A stretch of DNA of 64,000 nt from Paramecium pentaurelia (lineage: Eukaryota; Ciliophora; Oligohymenophorea; Peniculida; Parameciidae): the NCBI GenBank assembly GCA_905183005.1, contig CAJJDO010000036.1, positions 496,001 through 560,000 of the forward strand, read 5' to 3'. A program made the position numbers and the translations under genes. Under the pieces are notes generated by a model that was not told where the DNA came from, ran no database searches, and worked only from the letters and a program-made list of their open reading frames with translations. Shown here piece by piece: positions 1-24,984 of this stretch. Numbering within the stretch: position 1 is the stretch's first letter; the number at the start of each line of letters is the position of its first letter.

Positions 1-3000
1 TTCAGTAATGATCGACTAATGTACATTCCAAAACATATATATAGCTTCTTCAAAATAGTATGATTCTGTTTAATAAGGAGGTACAATATTTATTGAATCA
101 GAATCATATATAAGTGTATAAATAATAAACTCTATTTTTTCTGCAATTAATTCTTATGTTTCTGCAGGAATACTCTATTTAAACGATAATTAAAATTAAC
201 TTAAATTACAATTAGGAAATTTGACTATCACAAATTGTTATAGTTTTAAAGGAGACATCATATATAGATATATTTCTAGTTATAATTTAACTAATTAGAA
301 TTTTAGGCTTTAAGATCTTACAATAGAAGATACATATTAAGGTTTCTTAGAATATTAAAATTTTGCAAATTATTATTATTATGCATTTAAATAATTAAGA
401 AACTATTTGCTATCCGATAGAACCAAAATTTATTTAATTTCTGGTAATATTTATATGGATAATATTAAAGTTTAGCAAATTTATTATGAATCCTTTATTA
501 TTGGTACAAACTTATTTAAATTTTCTTTATCAAATTCTATAATTTAAGGAGGAATACTACCAATTAATGGCCTTATTGCTTTATATAGTTAAGGTTATGA
601 GAATGAATGTCTTATCAGATAGGTTTTAATATAAAATTTAACATCCAATTTAGATTCAATATTATATAGTGACACATTATAAATTGAGTCAACTAAGTTT
701 ATTGAATAATAATAAGTTTGTTTAACTAAATTTAATAATGATTATGCTCCAGTATTTTTGAAGTCTTTTTATAGCCCAGATTTATATTATAATAGAACTT
801 TGAGTTTATTCAATGAATTGAATTTATATTACTAAAAATAGTCTATTATGCCAATAATTATGCTTACAAATATTACTAATTTAGTTTAGTATAAATTTAT
901 TGAATTATAAATATAAGATATAAATTGTTAGGCATGTTCCCTTAGTTTATTATATTTACATTAAATTGAGGAACGTGATATGGCAAATAAAATTGGATTT
1001 TTAAAAATTCAAAATAATTTATGCGGATCACTTAGTTGTTTGATTATTACAGATAGAATAATATCGATTTCAGATATAAATATAAATAAAAGACTTTTAT
1101 TTAATGAAAAAGAAAATGAAAAACTTGTTTAATAAACTAAATATGATATAGAATTAATTGATTTTAATTGTTAAAACAATCAGGCTGTTTATGGAACCTG
1201 TCTATTTATTAAAGATTAAAATATTTTAATAAAGAATAGTTTGTTAAGAAATAACTATGCAAAGATGGCTGGAGGTGCAATTTATTTTTAAGGATAAAAT
1301 AAATTATTAACTTTATTATCTAGTAAAGTTTCTTAAAATCAAGCGTTATTTGGTGGAGGAATATTTACATAAAACTCAAGTTTATCAAATTACTCTAAAA
1401 TGGGTTCAATCATTAATAATAATAAAGGTATGAAGTATGGAAATTAGTAATCAACAAATCCTACTCATATAACAATTACTTTAAATAATTATGGATCTAT
1501 CTTCTTTACTAATATAAAAATGAATAATTCTTATACTTTAATTGAAGAGGTATTAGTATAGAATAAGTTTCTATATAAAAATAAATACATTAATCTTATT
1601 TATCTACCTAGTGGATAAAAAATAAGCGAATATAAATAGTTTAATATAACAAGTAGAAATTACTAGTCTAAGAATCTTACTTTTAGAATTGTGTTGATGA
1701 ATGAATTTAGAGAAATTTATTATAATTTATCTAATACTAAATGTATTTTGAAGAGTAGAATTTATAATTTGAATTTATCTGAAGAATAGTAAGAATAATT
1801 CTCTAATAATTTTACAAATAAAAATGAGATTCTTTTTAATTCAGAAACTAATGATTATAATTTAGATGATTTAATTCTATTATTTAATACTAATTAAATA
1901 GATGAATTAATTTTATAATTAGAAATCAGATGCGAAAACATTATCATCCCTAATTACAATTAAAAATTCCCTTTTTAAATATTAAATTACCATAATAATT
2001 ATAGTCTCTAAATTAATGTTAAAACTTATCCATGTTAATATGGAGAAATATTTAATAATGGAGTTTGTGAAGTTTGTGATTCTTTTAATAATTTTTATTA
2101 ATTAAAATTAAATTAATAAAAATGTAATTTAATAGATGAAATATCTATTAAAGAAGTGACACCAACTTAATTAAATATCTATTAAGTAATATTTAATATT
2201 TTAATTTAGGGTTATTGGAGACCTTATTTTGATACAAATTAAGTAGAATATTGTTATAATCTACCTGAAAGTTGTTTAGGTGGTTGGAAGGAAGGTGATG
2301 ATTCTTGCATAATTGGACATATTGGAGCATTGTGTGAATAATGTGATATTTAAGATTTAAGGGGTGATGGAAAATACTCTATAAGTGGGCCTTATTAATG
2401 TGGAACATGCACAGATTAATAACTTAATCTATTTTCAATAATTGGAATAAGTGTTTGGTAATTAGATAAAATATATTTTAGGACTTTGTTGACTATATTA
2501 ATTGCTGCTAAAAATACAGTTACTATTGTAATTAATAAATTATTGATTGTTAAATTAAAAAAAGCAGGTTTAATATTAGTGCCTTAACCTTTAAATGAAG
2601 AATTATTGGGTAAGATTCTTACTAATTATCTTTAAATTATTATGACTATAACTACATTTAGATTATCATTTCCTGATGAACTTAATTATGCAATTAATTC
2701 AACTGGAAATCCAATAAAAACTATGGCTTATTCTCTGGATTGCTTTTTAATTTATGTCAATTAAATAATAGAACTTCATTATTTAAGAATGTTATGGTAA
2801 ATATTAATGCCTATTATATATATATTGTTATTTTTGAGTGGTTATGGGCTCTGTATTGTTTTAAAGAAATGTAAATATCATTCTACTGTATTATCTACAA
2901 CACTTATTAATATGTATATTATTTTACAGCCTAGCTTAATTGAAGGATTCATTAAATTGATGTCATATAGAACAATTTCAGGATTTGAATGGATATCTAT

Positions 3001-3919
3001 AAATGTAGCATATAGGTATGATACAGAGAATCATTTTAATTGGATGATGTACTTTTGTTTCCCATTTTTAATTTTAATTGCTATAATTATTCCATTAATA
3101 TTCTTTGCATTCTTATTTTTTAATAGAAATAATCTAGATTGTAATGAAAATAGAATGAATTGGGGATTTCTATATAATGAATATAAGAAATCTGGATATT
3201 TTTGGGAAATCATTAAATTAATTGAAAAAGAGTTAATTATTATTATTTTAGCATTTTATGAGACTAGTATTATCATTAAAGCAATTTTAATATATATCAT
3301 CATATATATTTATTAATAATTGACAATTAAATATAAACCTTACGAATCTAATGTATTAAATGAATTGGATCATATAATGACATAAGTATGTGGTTTTTCT
3401 ATTGTACTTGGTATTGGAATTTATGTTTCTAAACTAAATTACGAAATTGTTTATCCCTTATATATCATATTGATATGCATTAATCTATATTTTATGTTTT
3501 TAATGATCAAAACACTATTAAAAGCATATTTGATAGAAATGGGTAAAGATATAGTTATGATATGTTAAAAACTCAAAAAGTACATTAAATTTAGTTGGTT
3601 TTAAAATTGTAGATTTTTTGAAAATAAAGAAGAGAAAAAGAGAAGAATCAAAATTAAATTTAATAATGTAAAGAAGTCAATATTAACAATATCAAGAACA
3701 ATTTAATAAGGAAAAAAGGAGACAGAATTATCAATAATTGAAGATAAAAATCATTATGAGAATATTTAAGAATAGATTTAAAAGGAAATAAATAGTGTAA
3801 TTCAGAAATAATAGATATCTTCATTATCAAGAGATCTCGAAATGACTTTAGCATCTCATAAAGGTGGAAAACCTGATATGAAATTATTTAGTAAAGTCTT
3901 CCCAGAAAAATCATAATGA
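1..3919 (+). CDS. Large surface membrane protein, beta-helix-like (5' end outside window)
   Basis: The frame is open from position 2 to the TGA at 3917-3919 when TAA/TAG are read as Gln (at least 1,305 residues); the start lies upstream. The N-terminal two thirds consist of irregular Asn/Ile/Leu/Ser-rich segments with recurring short hydrophobic strands, in the style of right-handed beta-helix (pectin-lyase-like) surface proteins. A cysteine-rich block follows around 2260-2420, containing CLGGWKEGDDSC and CEQCD motifs, which recurs in large ciliate membrane proteins. After it come several hydrophobic helices (about 2440-3540) and a basic cytoplasmic tail. This suggests an extracellular adhesion or sensing domain on a multi-pass anchor. 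The ligand is unknown. No intron is needed in the visible part. Function is inferred from architecture only. Confidence 0.75.
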
Positions 3920-4600
3920 AATTATATAAACTTAATTATTTTATAACAATATAAAATAGATTATAATATATATTAATTATAAATAAAATTTATAATAATA
4001 ATTATTTTTATTATTACCTAAACTAAGTTAATTAATAAATAGAATTTGAAGTTAGGTAACATTCTTATTAAAGGTTAATTAAGTAATTTATATATGATTT
4101 TTCTTATACTGTATTAATAATTATAGAATTTGTTATGATATTATTATATATTTCATAAATAAGTTATTTTAATTATTCATTCTATTTATTAGATGGTAAT
4201 TTCAAAATACTTTTAATTATTATTATTTTTTATGAAATATTGACATAAAGATTCAAATTAAAATCTACTAATTGAATTAATTCATGATAGAGAATAAAAA
4301 TATCTAATATTTATTATCAATCATTTACTAGAAGAGTACATAATATTATAAAAGTAGATTGATCTTAGATTATTTATTAATAATAATATCATATTTTATA
4401 ATTAAATACTTAAAAGTAATAGTAAAATCCATATTGATTTTGAATATAAAAAATAAATAAAAAATAGAGTTTTGATTGTTATATATCAATTAGATTAATC
4501 ATGTAAATTTTATCATTTCTGTATGTCATTTTATAATGTTATGTTTTATATCAGTATAGTAAAATAATGAACAAAAATATGTGTTATAATATAAAAATTA
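3920..4600. other. AT-rich intergenic stretch
   Basis: About 680 bp between the surface-protein stop and the next start. I found no frame on either strand with sustained coding character under the TGA-only code, and no RNA gene I recognise. It is one of the longest gaps in an otherwise dense window. Confidence 0.5.
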
Positions 4601-5808
4601 ATGAGTTTAATTGATCAAATTCTTAGCATAGGAAATGATCTATCAGGGCCTTAAATATTTGTTATTTGTTAAAAATGGTAATTTAGCATATTAAAGATTA
4701 GGTATGAATAATTTCAGGATGAATTGTATAATTATAATACTAAATTCTCTAAAATAGATAACTATTCACTTTGGTATGAGTTTATGGCAATAAATTTAGC
4801 ATTTGTTAAGAGGAACAAGTGCAATTAAATAGCATTTTGAACAATTTTAAGAGAGAATTCAATATTTAGCCAATAATTATACAACAAAACTCATAGGAGT
4901 AAATTCTAAAAGTTGATAAGCGTAATTAAGCTCATTACATAAGTAAAGCACTTTGGGAGTTTTTAGAAGAGTAAGTGAAAGGAGGTAAACAATTAGAATA
5001 TGTTGTAATTTAGGTCCATGTATTCCATTATACACAATGACTAAATAGGAATCAAATGTAGTACGAACAACGTTTGATAACCTTAAATTTATGACAAATA
5101 ATGAAATTGAGGAATTGATGCCTAATTTAGTAGTTCCTGTAGATATGATTTAAATGGAATTTCTTATTTAAAATGAGGATGATTCTCTAATATACTTTAC
5201 TAAAGTTGTTCCTTTAGCATTTACAATAGAATAATTGATAACAAAAATACTGACTCCTCTTTTTGACATATCAAATCTAATGTGTTACAATTACTATTTA
5301 AAAAAATTCTTAAGTAACAAAAGTTCAACATTTATTTGTGAATTATAAATCAAATCATTATGGTTTCTTAAAAATATAATGAAAAATTGTGTGAAAATCT
5401 AGAATGAAGAATTAGAATTCACAGAGAATTTGGATGAAGTCTAAATGATAGAAGACTTCTAAAATTTTAAAACAGAATCTACAACAGAATCTAGAATACC
5501 ATCTTTATTGGATATATCCTAATAATAATAAAATAATCATCTTCATGAATTTGATGATGAAGGTAATCAGAGTAATCTAAGTAATTAAATTTATTAATAT
5601 ATAAGTGCTTAGAGATATAGATGATTTTAAAAATGAAATTAGTACTACTCTTAAACATAAGAAAAACTAATTATTAGTCCTTTTAAAATATGAATAGGCA
5701 ATAGAAAACATAAATTAAATTATTTAATCAATAGAATAAGATAATTGTTTTAAAAAAGAATAATAAGAAGAAGGAACTAATGATGAACTCATTGAATAAG
5801 ATATTTGA
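4601..5808 (+). CDS. Unknown protein, about 375 aa, four exons
   Basis: ATG at 4601, TGA at 5806-5808. Three introns restore one open frame: 4774-4799 (26 nt), 5020-5048 (29 nt) and 5581-5605 (25 nt, ending AAG). The exon total is divisible by three. The product is mixed helical, acidic near residues 260-300, with a probable coiled coil at the C-terminus (DIDDFKNEISTTLKHKKNQ onward). I do not recognise a family. If the third intron were not spliced, translation would end at a TGA at 5622-5624 and lose the C-terminal helix. The next gene starts 140 bp downstream on the same strand. No signal peptide or membrane segment is evident. Confidence 0.65.
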
Positions 5809-5947
5809 TTTCATAAAATAACAAACATATTCAATTTCAATTAATTAAGAAACAATTTATTATATTCTTATATTCTTTAAATATGTATTGTTTTTTAAAT
5901 AAAAATAATCATATAATATAAAAACCTATTCATTAATTAATTTAAAG

Positions 5948-17863
<11,916 letters not shown>

Positions 17864-17935
17864 GTTAATATTATAAATTTTATTAAAATAATTTTAACTT
17901 CATTAAAAATAAAAAAAACTAAATAAATTAATTAA

Positions 17936-20900
17936 TCAGCATTCAGTTTGAATGTGAATTCTTTTTATTTCTCTACTATAGAGATAAGATTTATTTCTCA
18001 TTAACGAATTAATATTGCTTGTTTGAGTTGATGTAAGATTTTGACTATCAGAATTTCCATCATTAATTTAATTTAATCGTAAATTAAGTTGATTTTTTGA
18101 AAAGTAAGGAAGTGTTAATTGTCTTTTTCTATGATTTTATTCAAAATTTTAAGGGGAAACCAACAATTTTAGTTTATCTTTCATCTTATTATTATCTGTA
18201 TCATCACAAATAGTTAAGGGAGAGATATCTGTTATACTTGGTTCTACAGTACTACGTAATGTTATCTAGATTTTTATTATGATTAAGTACTTCCATTAAA
18301 TTAAATTTTTATGGATCACAATATTCTTATTTTGAATTGACATTTAAATTTTTATTTCTAAGGATTTATAATATATAAAATACAGATCTTTTAACTTCAA
18401 ATATAGTTATTATTTTGATAGTCTATCTAAATTAAATGAAATTGATTCTTTTAATTATATGGAATCTTCAATGTGTTTGTTGAGATAATTTTAGTATTTT
18501 TCAGAATACTTATCTTAAAATAGATATAAATTTTTGAATGATTCATCTAAACTTTAATATTTTTCTTTTCTTTTTTCTTAACAATCTTTTATCACTTATC
18601 TAGTTAGTATTCGAGACTAAAAATAGAATAAAAAGTCTAACTTCGTTAGGATTATTAATTCTTGTTTGAGTATTACATTTAACTTAAGGCATTGATTCAT
18701 CTATTCTACATATTTATTTAGAACAATTTAGCAATGATATACTCTTATCACATTTAATTGATCTAAGTTTAACATAGGATTCAACATTTTTTAAATCCTT
18801 CAATTATTACGAATATAATTTGGTGCATATGGGAGAAACACCTGATTAACTTTATAAATAATAATTGATACTTAAAGAATAAAGGACGTTAGGCTTTGAT
18901 TTCCTTTGCTAAACTTCTTCTTTGAATTTTCATTTTTGACAATAGTTCTTATAATAATTAATCTTAAGTTTTAATAAATTTAATTTGATATTTATAGAAA
19001 GAATCAATGATTAATTCAACAAACTCAATTCATTATAAGTTAACTATGTTTCCAGTTATATCATAATTTGTGAAGTGTCTTTTATGTTATTTTTATAATT
19101 CTGGCATATCATTTAAATGACCAATATGATGCATACTTTTAATTTCTTTAGCTACATTCACTTAAGGATTGAATGATGCTCTACCTAACTTATTTTATTT
19201 AATCAACTTAAATGATTAAATGTTAAGTTGGTTATTTTACAATTTTGTAAATTATTACTTAATGCTAACATTTGAACCTCTATTTTTACTTATACTAGAA
19301 TATGGAACAAATGGTTTTGAGAATTTTCGTTCAGTTTATGAAATATGTAACTTAAATAGAAAAGTTTTTTACTGAGTTTCCTGAAGGTATGACTAAATTG
19401 AAACGATGAGTGGAATTACTAGAAGGTAAATGATCCATGGATAGATTTTATTTTGGAATAATATTTCTTAAATTTTGATATAAATTACAATTGCTATAAT
19501 TTTGAATATAATTCTTCCTTAGTCATTTATTTTAAATTAAATTTATGTGATTAATCTTTATCTATTTCCAAATGTTTATCTAAAGATTTTTAAAATTTCT
19601 AAAATGAATCATCTAAAATTGAAGACATTTTGTTGTCAATTTGAGTATCTTAAAATTCCATTCTATATTTTTGTTTAATAAATTGATTTTATCTAATTTA
19701 TCTTAATAAAAATGAAGTTGACTATATAATTAAATTAATATTACACTTTAAATCTTTTTATATCCAATATTTTCCATATTGACATTATGTAATGTATCAA
19801 AAAATAGCTAATCAGTTCTATGTATCTTATATTACTAACAAAGTCTAATAGCTAATTTCTTATCACATTTCATTTATCGAAGTTTAATAAATTAATCACA
19901 ATCAGTCCATTCTATTGGTTTTCTTGAAAGATTTGGAAAATCATTGATACTAAATTATTTTCCTTCTCTTCCTGATTTATAAAGATCCTATTAGTAAGTT
20001 TTGAGTTCCTTGATGATGCTTTTTTATGGTTTCATATTTTATTTAAATTTTATAAAATCAATAATAAAGCAATTAACTTTAATAAATGCTTGACTTCAAA
20101 GAGGAATTTCTTTGATCATCTATTTATTAAACAATTTCATTTTTCTATTATTACATATTATTAGCTATCTGAAGTCTACCCTTTTTAATGATAGATCGAA
20201 TTTCTTCTAATGAATTAATTTTATTCAATTTATTCTCTAAATGACTTATATGAATTGAATTATTTTGTTGATTAATTTTTTCCTAATTAACTTTTACCTA
20301 TTATAATATAAATATTAACTTATAATCTATGATTATCTTTTTAAAAGGCTTTTTAAACTTAATCTAATCTTTTCTTTCCTTATTCTAATTCAGACTAACA
20401 TAATTTCTCTTCTAACCTTTATAGTTTATCTTTAAAATAATGAGACTTTCTTTCACTTAAGATTTAATTCTAATATATCACATCCAAAATATGTTATTCA
20501 TGTTTTTTTATTTTATCTACTGAAGTATCAAATCTCTCTGTTCTTAATTATTCTGCTTTCTTAATTTTATCTTCAATACTTTTGCATTTATGATATTAAT
20601 TCTATAAAAATTATAATTGATTAAATACCTATGCTTCTCTTAATGAAAATATTTTTTATTTTATTTAATTTCTCTCTAATTAGTTCTCTTCTAAGGATAA
20701 TTTATGTTCATAATATTAAATTAATTATTATCGTGATTTATCGACTGAGTCTGACATATAGTCAATATTTGGATAAAAATTTTGTTAATAGCTCCAATAA
20801 GAATCCAATTATTATAAATAATTCTTTTCTTTTTATTATTAAAGGTAACTTTACTCATTTATATATCTCTTCTTTTTTAACTAATATTAATACAAATTCT

Positions 20901-21159
20901 ATACTTGATTATTTTTTTGTTTAATCTGTTAATCCACTTCAAATTATTTAGAAAATAATTGAGATAATTTCTCTTTATTGGATTGACAGTTTTATGTTAT
21001 TATTTTTTAGTATTATGATAGAGTGTTGAGTTCTTTCTCCTAAATTTAAAAATAAATCAACAATGTTACATGTTATTTAACAAATTTATCAGTTTTTTGT
21101 ATTTCATTTTACAAAAAATTTGAGATTTGCAAATTTGATGGCAATTCAACTTTATTCAT
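17936..21159 (-). CDS. Long coiled-coil protein, multi-exon
   Basis: Start at 21159 (MNKVELPSNLQ) and TGA at 17936-17938. Introns seen clearly include 21040-21069 and several 23-26 nt ones farther in, near 19740, 18410 and 18280. One junction near 20060 could not be settled, so the model may be incomplete or may be two genes. The product is about 1,000 aa, almost wholly alpha-helical and rich in Lys, Gln and Glu, with heptad-like segments in the first 250 residues. A more globular stretch contains PIEWTDCDQFIKLRQMKCDK. No family recognised. A cytoskeletal or basal-body role would fit the composition but is only a guess. It is convergent with the HECT gene, 72 bp apart. Confidence 0.6.
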
Positions 21160-21188
21160 TTAATAATATAAAATTATGAGTCAAACAT

Positions 21189-21395
21189 TCAATGTAACGG
21201 TTTAAAGAGATAAAATTTTTGTGATATTTTTTATTTCTTTGTATACGTCTCCAATAAAAATGCTTCCAGTTTTTTTATTTCTGGACTTTTACTGAGAGGA
21301 TCCTTTAATGTTGTAGTTCTTTTGCTTGTCTATTTTTCCAATATCACAGGTAATTATGAACCAGGTAAACTTAATTATTTTTTGTGCTTATTCAT
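21189..21395 (-). CDS. Small basic hypothetical protein, 68 aa
   Basis: ATG at 21395 and TGA at 21189, no intron. The product begins MNKHKKQLSLPGSQLPV and is rich in Lys, Ser and Thr. The gap to the next start on the same strand is only about 29 bp, and an alternative frame through the same bases is also open, so this could be an exon of something larger or spurious. Confidence 0.35.
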
Positions 21396-21628
21396 TGTAA
21401 AAAATATTTATTAATATATTTTCAATGTGAGATATCTATCAATTTTTTAATATTGACATATTTCAAATTTTTATTGAAATGCCATAAATTAGATATATAC
21501 ATATTAGTAAAAGTTTTGACATTCTTTAAAATTAAATATCAATTCTCTAATTATCATCTCTAAATTTTCGAAATAATTATAATTACAATTTATATGTGAT
21601 TAGATTTAAAATAGTTTTATTAAATAAA

Positions 21629-22314
21629 ATGAGAAATTAATCTGCAAAAAAAGAAACTAATCAAATAAAAAAAAAGTCAACTATTAAATCCAATATTGAC
21701 TTTTAATAATATAGCTTTTTGGCTACAAGAAAGAATTTCTAAAGTCTAACATGTTCTACTCAACAAGATTCAAATATTAGCAATAAATTATTTTAATCAC
21801 TTAGACAACTATCACCAACGGATTAAGCTGAAAAAAAAAGTATTTTTATCAAATTATATCATTTAAAGATTAACAAACTAAACATTCATCATAAAGATTG
21901 ATTAAAATGAATTCAAAAGAATTTTAAGACTCTAACAAAATTATGAAAGGGAGTTTTTACAAAAAAATATCACCATAAATTAATATGAATAATGATAATA
22001 TTGAAGTTAACTTTGTTAGAGAATTCAATCTTTATAATGAGTCTAATTCAATAAGAGAGAATAAAAAAAATGTTTAAATTGATAAAGAAATAACTATATA
22101 GGAAGTATTTAATTCCAAAGTTCAAGTCAAAAGTTCTCGTAAGCTTACTAATGATAATGCTTAATTTTAAGCAGCAGTAAGCAAGGGCATTTTGAATAGT
22201 TACAAAAAACTTTTTATTAATTCTGAATCAAAAAACGATTAAGTATCTCTTTGCTCTAAAAATCAACCATTAAGTGCCAGAACATAAAAAATAAATTTAA
22301 AGTAATACAAATGA
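21629..22314 (+). CDS. Hypothetical basic protein, about 218 aa
   Basis: ATG 21629-21631, TGA 22312-22314, one intron at 21840-21868 (29 nt, ending AAG) that joins two open frames. The product is rich in Lys, Ser, Asn and Gln, begins MRNQSAKKETNQIKKKS, and has no membrane segment or recognised domain. The composition suggests an intrinsically disordered protein. It is divergent from the small gene at 21395 and convergent with the membrane protein ending at 22496. Confidence 0.6.
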
Positions 22315-22495
22315 ATATAACATTCTTATATATTCATTCTATTACATTCAATATATATTATTTTTTTTTTATATATACACTAGTTTTAGTGTTTCAAAAT
22401 CATTCTAAGATGTATATGATAAATTCAATAGAGAAATATTAAATTAATAGTTCATAGTTTTATTCATGATTTATATAATCAGATTTATAAAAGCT

Positions 22496-24637
22496 TCAAT
22501 AATTTATAGGATCCAACTTTTCTTATTGAAATATCTATCCTTTTCTTCTAAAGGTTCTAGAAAATGAAACTGAGAAATCAATAAGTTTAGAAAGTTTAAA
22601 TATTGTTTAAACTTCTGCTCCTAGTTAATTTATTAACTAATTATTGATGTACTATTCATATTAGTTTGAAACAGTTAAACCATTTAATACTTTATCATAT
22701 GCCTATTTAAAATAAATTAAAATCATTACTTTGTAAATACGTTCATATAAATAAGAATCAGCTTTAAGATGAAGACTTTTTTATGGAGTTTCTGCTTCTT
22801 TAATGGTTTTCTCTTTTTATTTAATTCTTGTATATTAATAAAATATCCTTACTCTAAATCGAAATCACATCTTGAATTTTATTCAATTAGAAATCTATCT
22901 ATCTTTACATCCTTATAATCTAAAGATATTATAGGTTTTGGTGTAAAGTCGAATAAAAGTTATTAATCAGAAGTTAATAGCACCTCTTTCAATTTATCGA
23001 TTTCATTTAATTTAGTCAAAATATTAAAAAGATCTATTTGACTTGATAATTGATTCCTAAAAAAGATAAATTTATAATTACATCGCTTTATTCATTAGAA
23101 TAATCTTTCTTTTATTTCGAAACAATATTGAACAAGAGACATAATTCAATAATAATTGGAAACTTAATTTTATAGGTTTGGCTCTTCTTATTAAACGATT
23201 TATTTAAGATTAGAAGTACTCCAATCCATTACTAATATGACTACGATATGCCTTTTTTGATTCTTCATCATAAAATTTAATTGATTTTTTAGCATATTTT
23301 GCTTATCGTTTTGCTTTAAATATTATTTATTATTAATCTTCGAATTTCAATTTAGTATTATTTTCCTTTTAATTGATTTAACTTGGATTTAATAATTAAA
23401 TTTTGGCATCACATTCAGAAGTTTTAGAATCAAGATATTATCTTTCAGTAATTAACTGATTGACAAGATTAAGATTATTTTCATGCATTCTTTTAGCTTA
23501 TTTTTCAACTAACATAAATTCATAGAGTTTATTAGCCAATTCAATGAGCACTAGAATAAGAATTAGAATTTGAAAATACATTAAAATCTGTTATAAAAAG
23601 CTAAAAGAAGGCCTAAAAAGAAGAAAAGAATCTACTACATTCCACCTAAATTAGAAAGAAGATTGTCAATTTTTAGATAGCTTCTGTAGATTTAAGTTTT
23701 GTATGGACTTTTTCTTAAGAAAATGGAAGCAACTTCTAAATTACCTTCCTTGTAAAATTCAACTCTTTCTCTTATTTCTGATTGATCAAGTATATAAAAC
23801 TTTTCTTTTGTTATAGATTGAAATGGAGTTAAACTTTGATCACTTTCAACTTGAAATTATTTCAGAAATAAATTAGCTGATTTACTTATTATTGATGGTA
23901 AAAAATTAAAATAAAAGGAATCGTCTATATAAGTCTGCAAATAATTTTCACTTGGATTGTATGGATTTAAAATCTATATATATTATTAATATAAACTTTA
24001 TTAACTGTATATAATTTAATTTTAAAAGATCCATTTAATTTTACTTCAGCATCTCTTTCATCTTAACTTGCACATTTCTATGTTTAATTGCATTTCTTAA
24101 TAGATATTTTGAGATATGAGAATTTCTAACCTTTTTTACAATTATATAAAATATTACTTGAATGTGTGCCTTCTAAAATGAAAGTGGCATTTTTTCTAAT
24201 TATATTAAATTTTAATACTTGAAACAGAGAAAATTATCTATATTTAGTTCTGCATAAGTTTCACTAATGTTCTTATTTTATTATTCAAAGATTTTAGTAA
24301 ATCTTTCAAGTGTGCAAGGGACTAATTAAATTTATTACTCCTCTCTTATTTTACTTCCATTAGTTTATCTTGTCTCCGATACTTAGAGAACTTCAATGTC
24401 AAAAAATGGTCTAGACAAAAAGTTCTCTTAATCTATTTAAATAGCGAATAAAATTGTGTCATCATTGATAATTGAAGATGATGGTATTTCTTCAAAATTA
24501 GTAAGAACAGTGGTTATAAGAGTTTCTTTACTGAAAAATGATTTTATGCTTGATGAAAAAAACATGATGATAATTAAGAAAAGTAAAATGGAAACCACAC
24601 CTCCAAAGAATGTCTTGTAATAGTTATCTTTATTCAT
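22496..24637 (-). CDS. Ciliate-specific membrane protein, about 659 aa
   Basis: ATG at 24637, TGA at 22496. Six introns are needed: 24126-24157, 23974-23996 (starts GTT), 23551-23579, 23057-23081, 22827-22852 and 22703-22729; the exon sum is divisible by three. One transmembrane helix lies near residues 14-32 (GGVVSILLFLIIIMFF) and a second hydrophobic hairpin after YLKIDNLLSNLGGM (about residues 340-370). Between them is a conserved-looking region with VPCTLERFTKIF, CNQTQKCASQDE and SENYLQTYIDDSFYFNF. The C-terminal half is polar and cytoplasmic-like. I recall this architecture as a large ciliate family without known function; that recollection is not proof. All introns have a clear coding-frame rationale, so the model is strong. 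Confidence 0.75.
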
Positions 24638-24984
24638 TTTTAATGTAATTGTCTAACCAAAGATATCAAGCTTTGAAATCCCTAGATTTATAAAATAAAT
24701 ACCTTAAGCCAGTTGATTCATTACAAAATACAAAAAATAAAAAATCACTTTTTGTAATTATCCCCAATATAATGAAACAGAAAATTAAAATACATTATTA
24801 CATTCCTCATTAAGAAAATTAAATTACACATAATAATTTTCATAATTCTCTAATTGAATATAGTTTAATGAACAGAAATAAAAAATGTGATACAATTTTA
24901 TATAAAAGTTAATCAATCATATTCACATCAATTTATCCTTAAATATCAATATTTACATTATCTATAAATTTTTGATTTTTAAAA
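24638..24984. other. AT-rich intergenic stretch
   Basis: Lies between the start of the membrane protein and the end of the next minus-strand gene. No sustained coding frame or RNA gene was seen; it presumably holds the promoter of the 24637 gene and a 3' UTR. Confidence 0.45.

Noticed and set aside
5632..5947. Longer N-terminus for the HECT ligase starting at an upstream ATG (5780)
   Set aside because: It would overlap the previous gene's C-terminal exon, and 5809-5947 has typical AT-rich leader composition; the ATG at 5948 opens the conserved part.
20631..20924. 97-aa plus-strand ORF
   Set aside because: The opposite strand carries a continuous coiled-coil frame here; this is its shadow.
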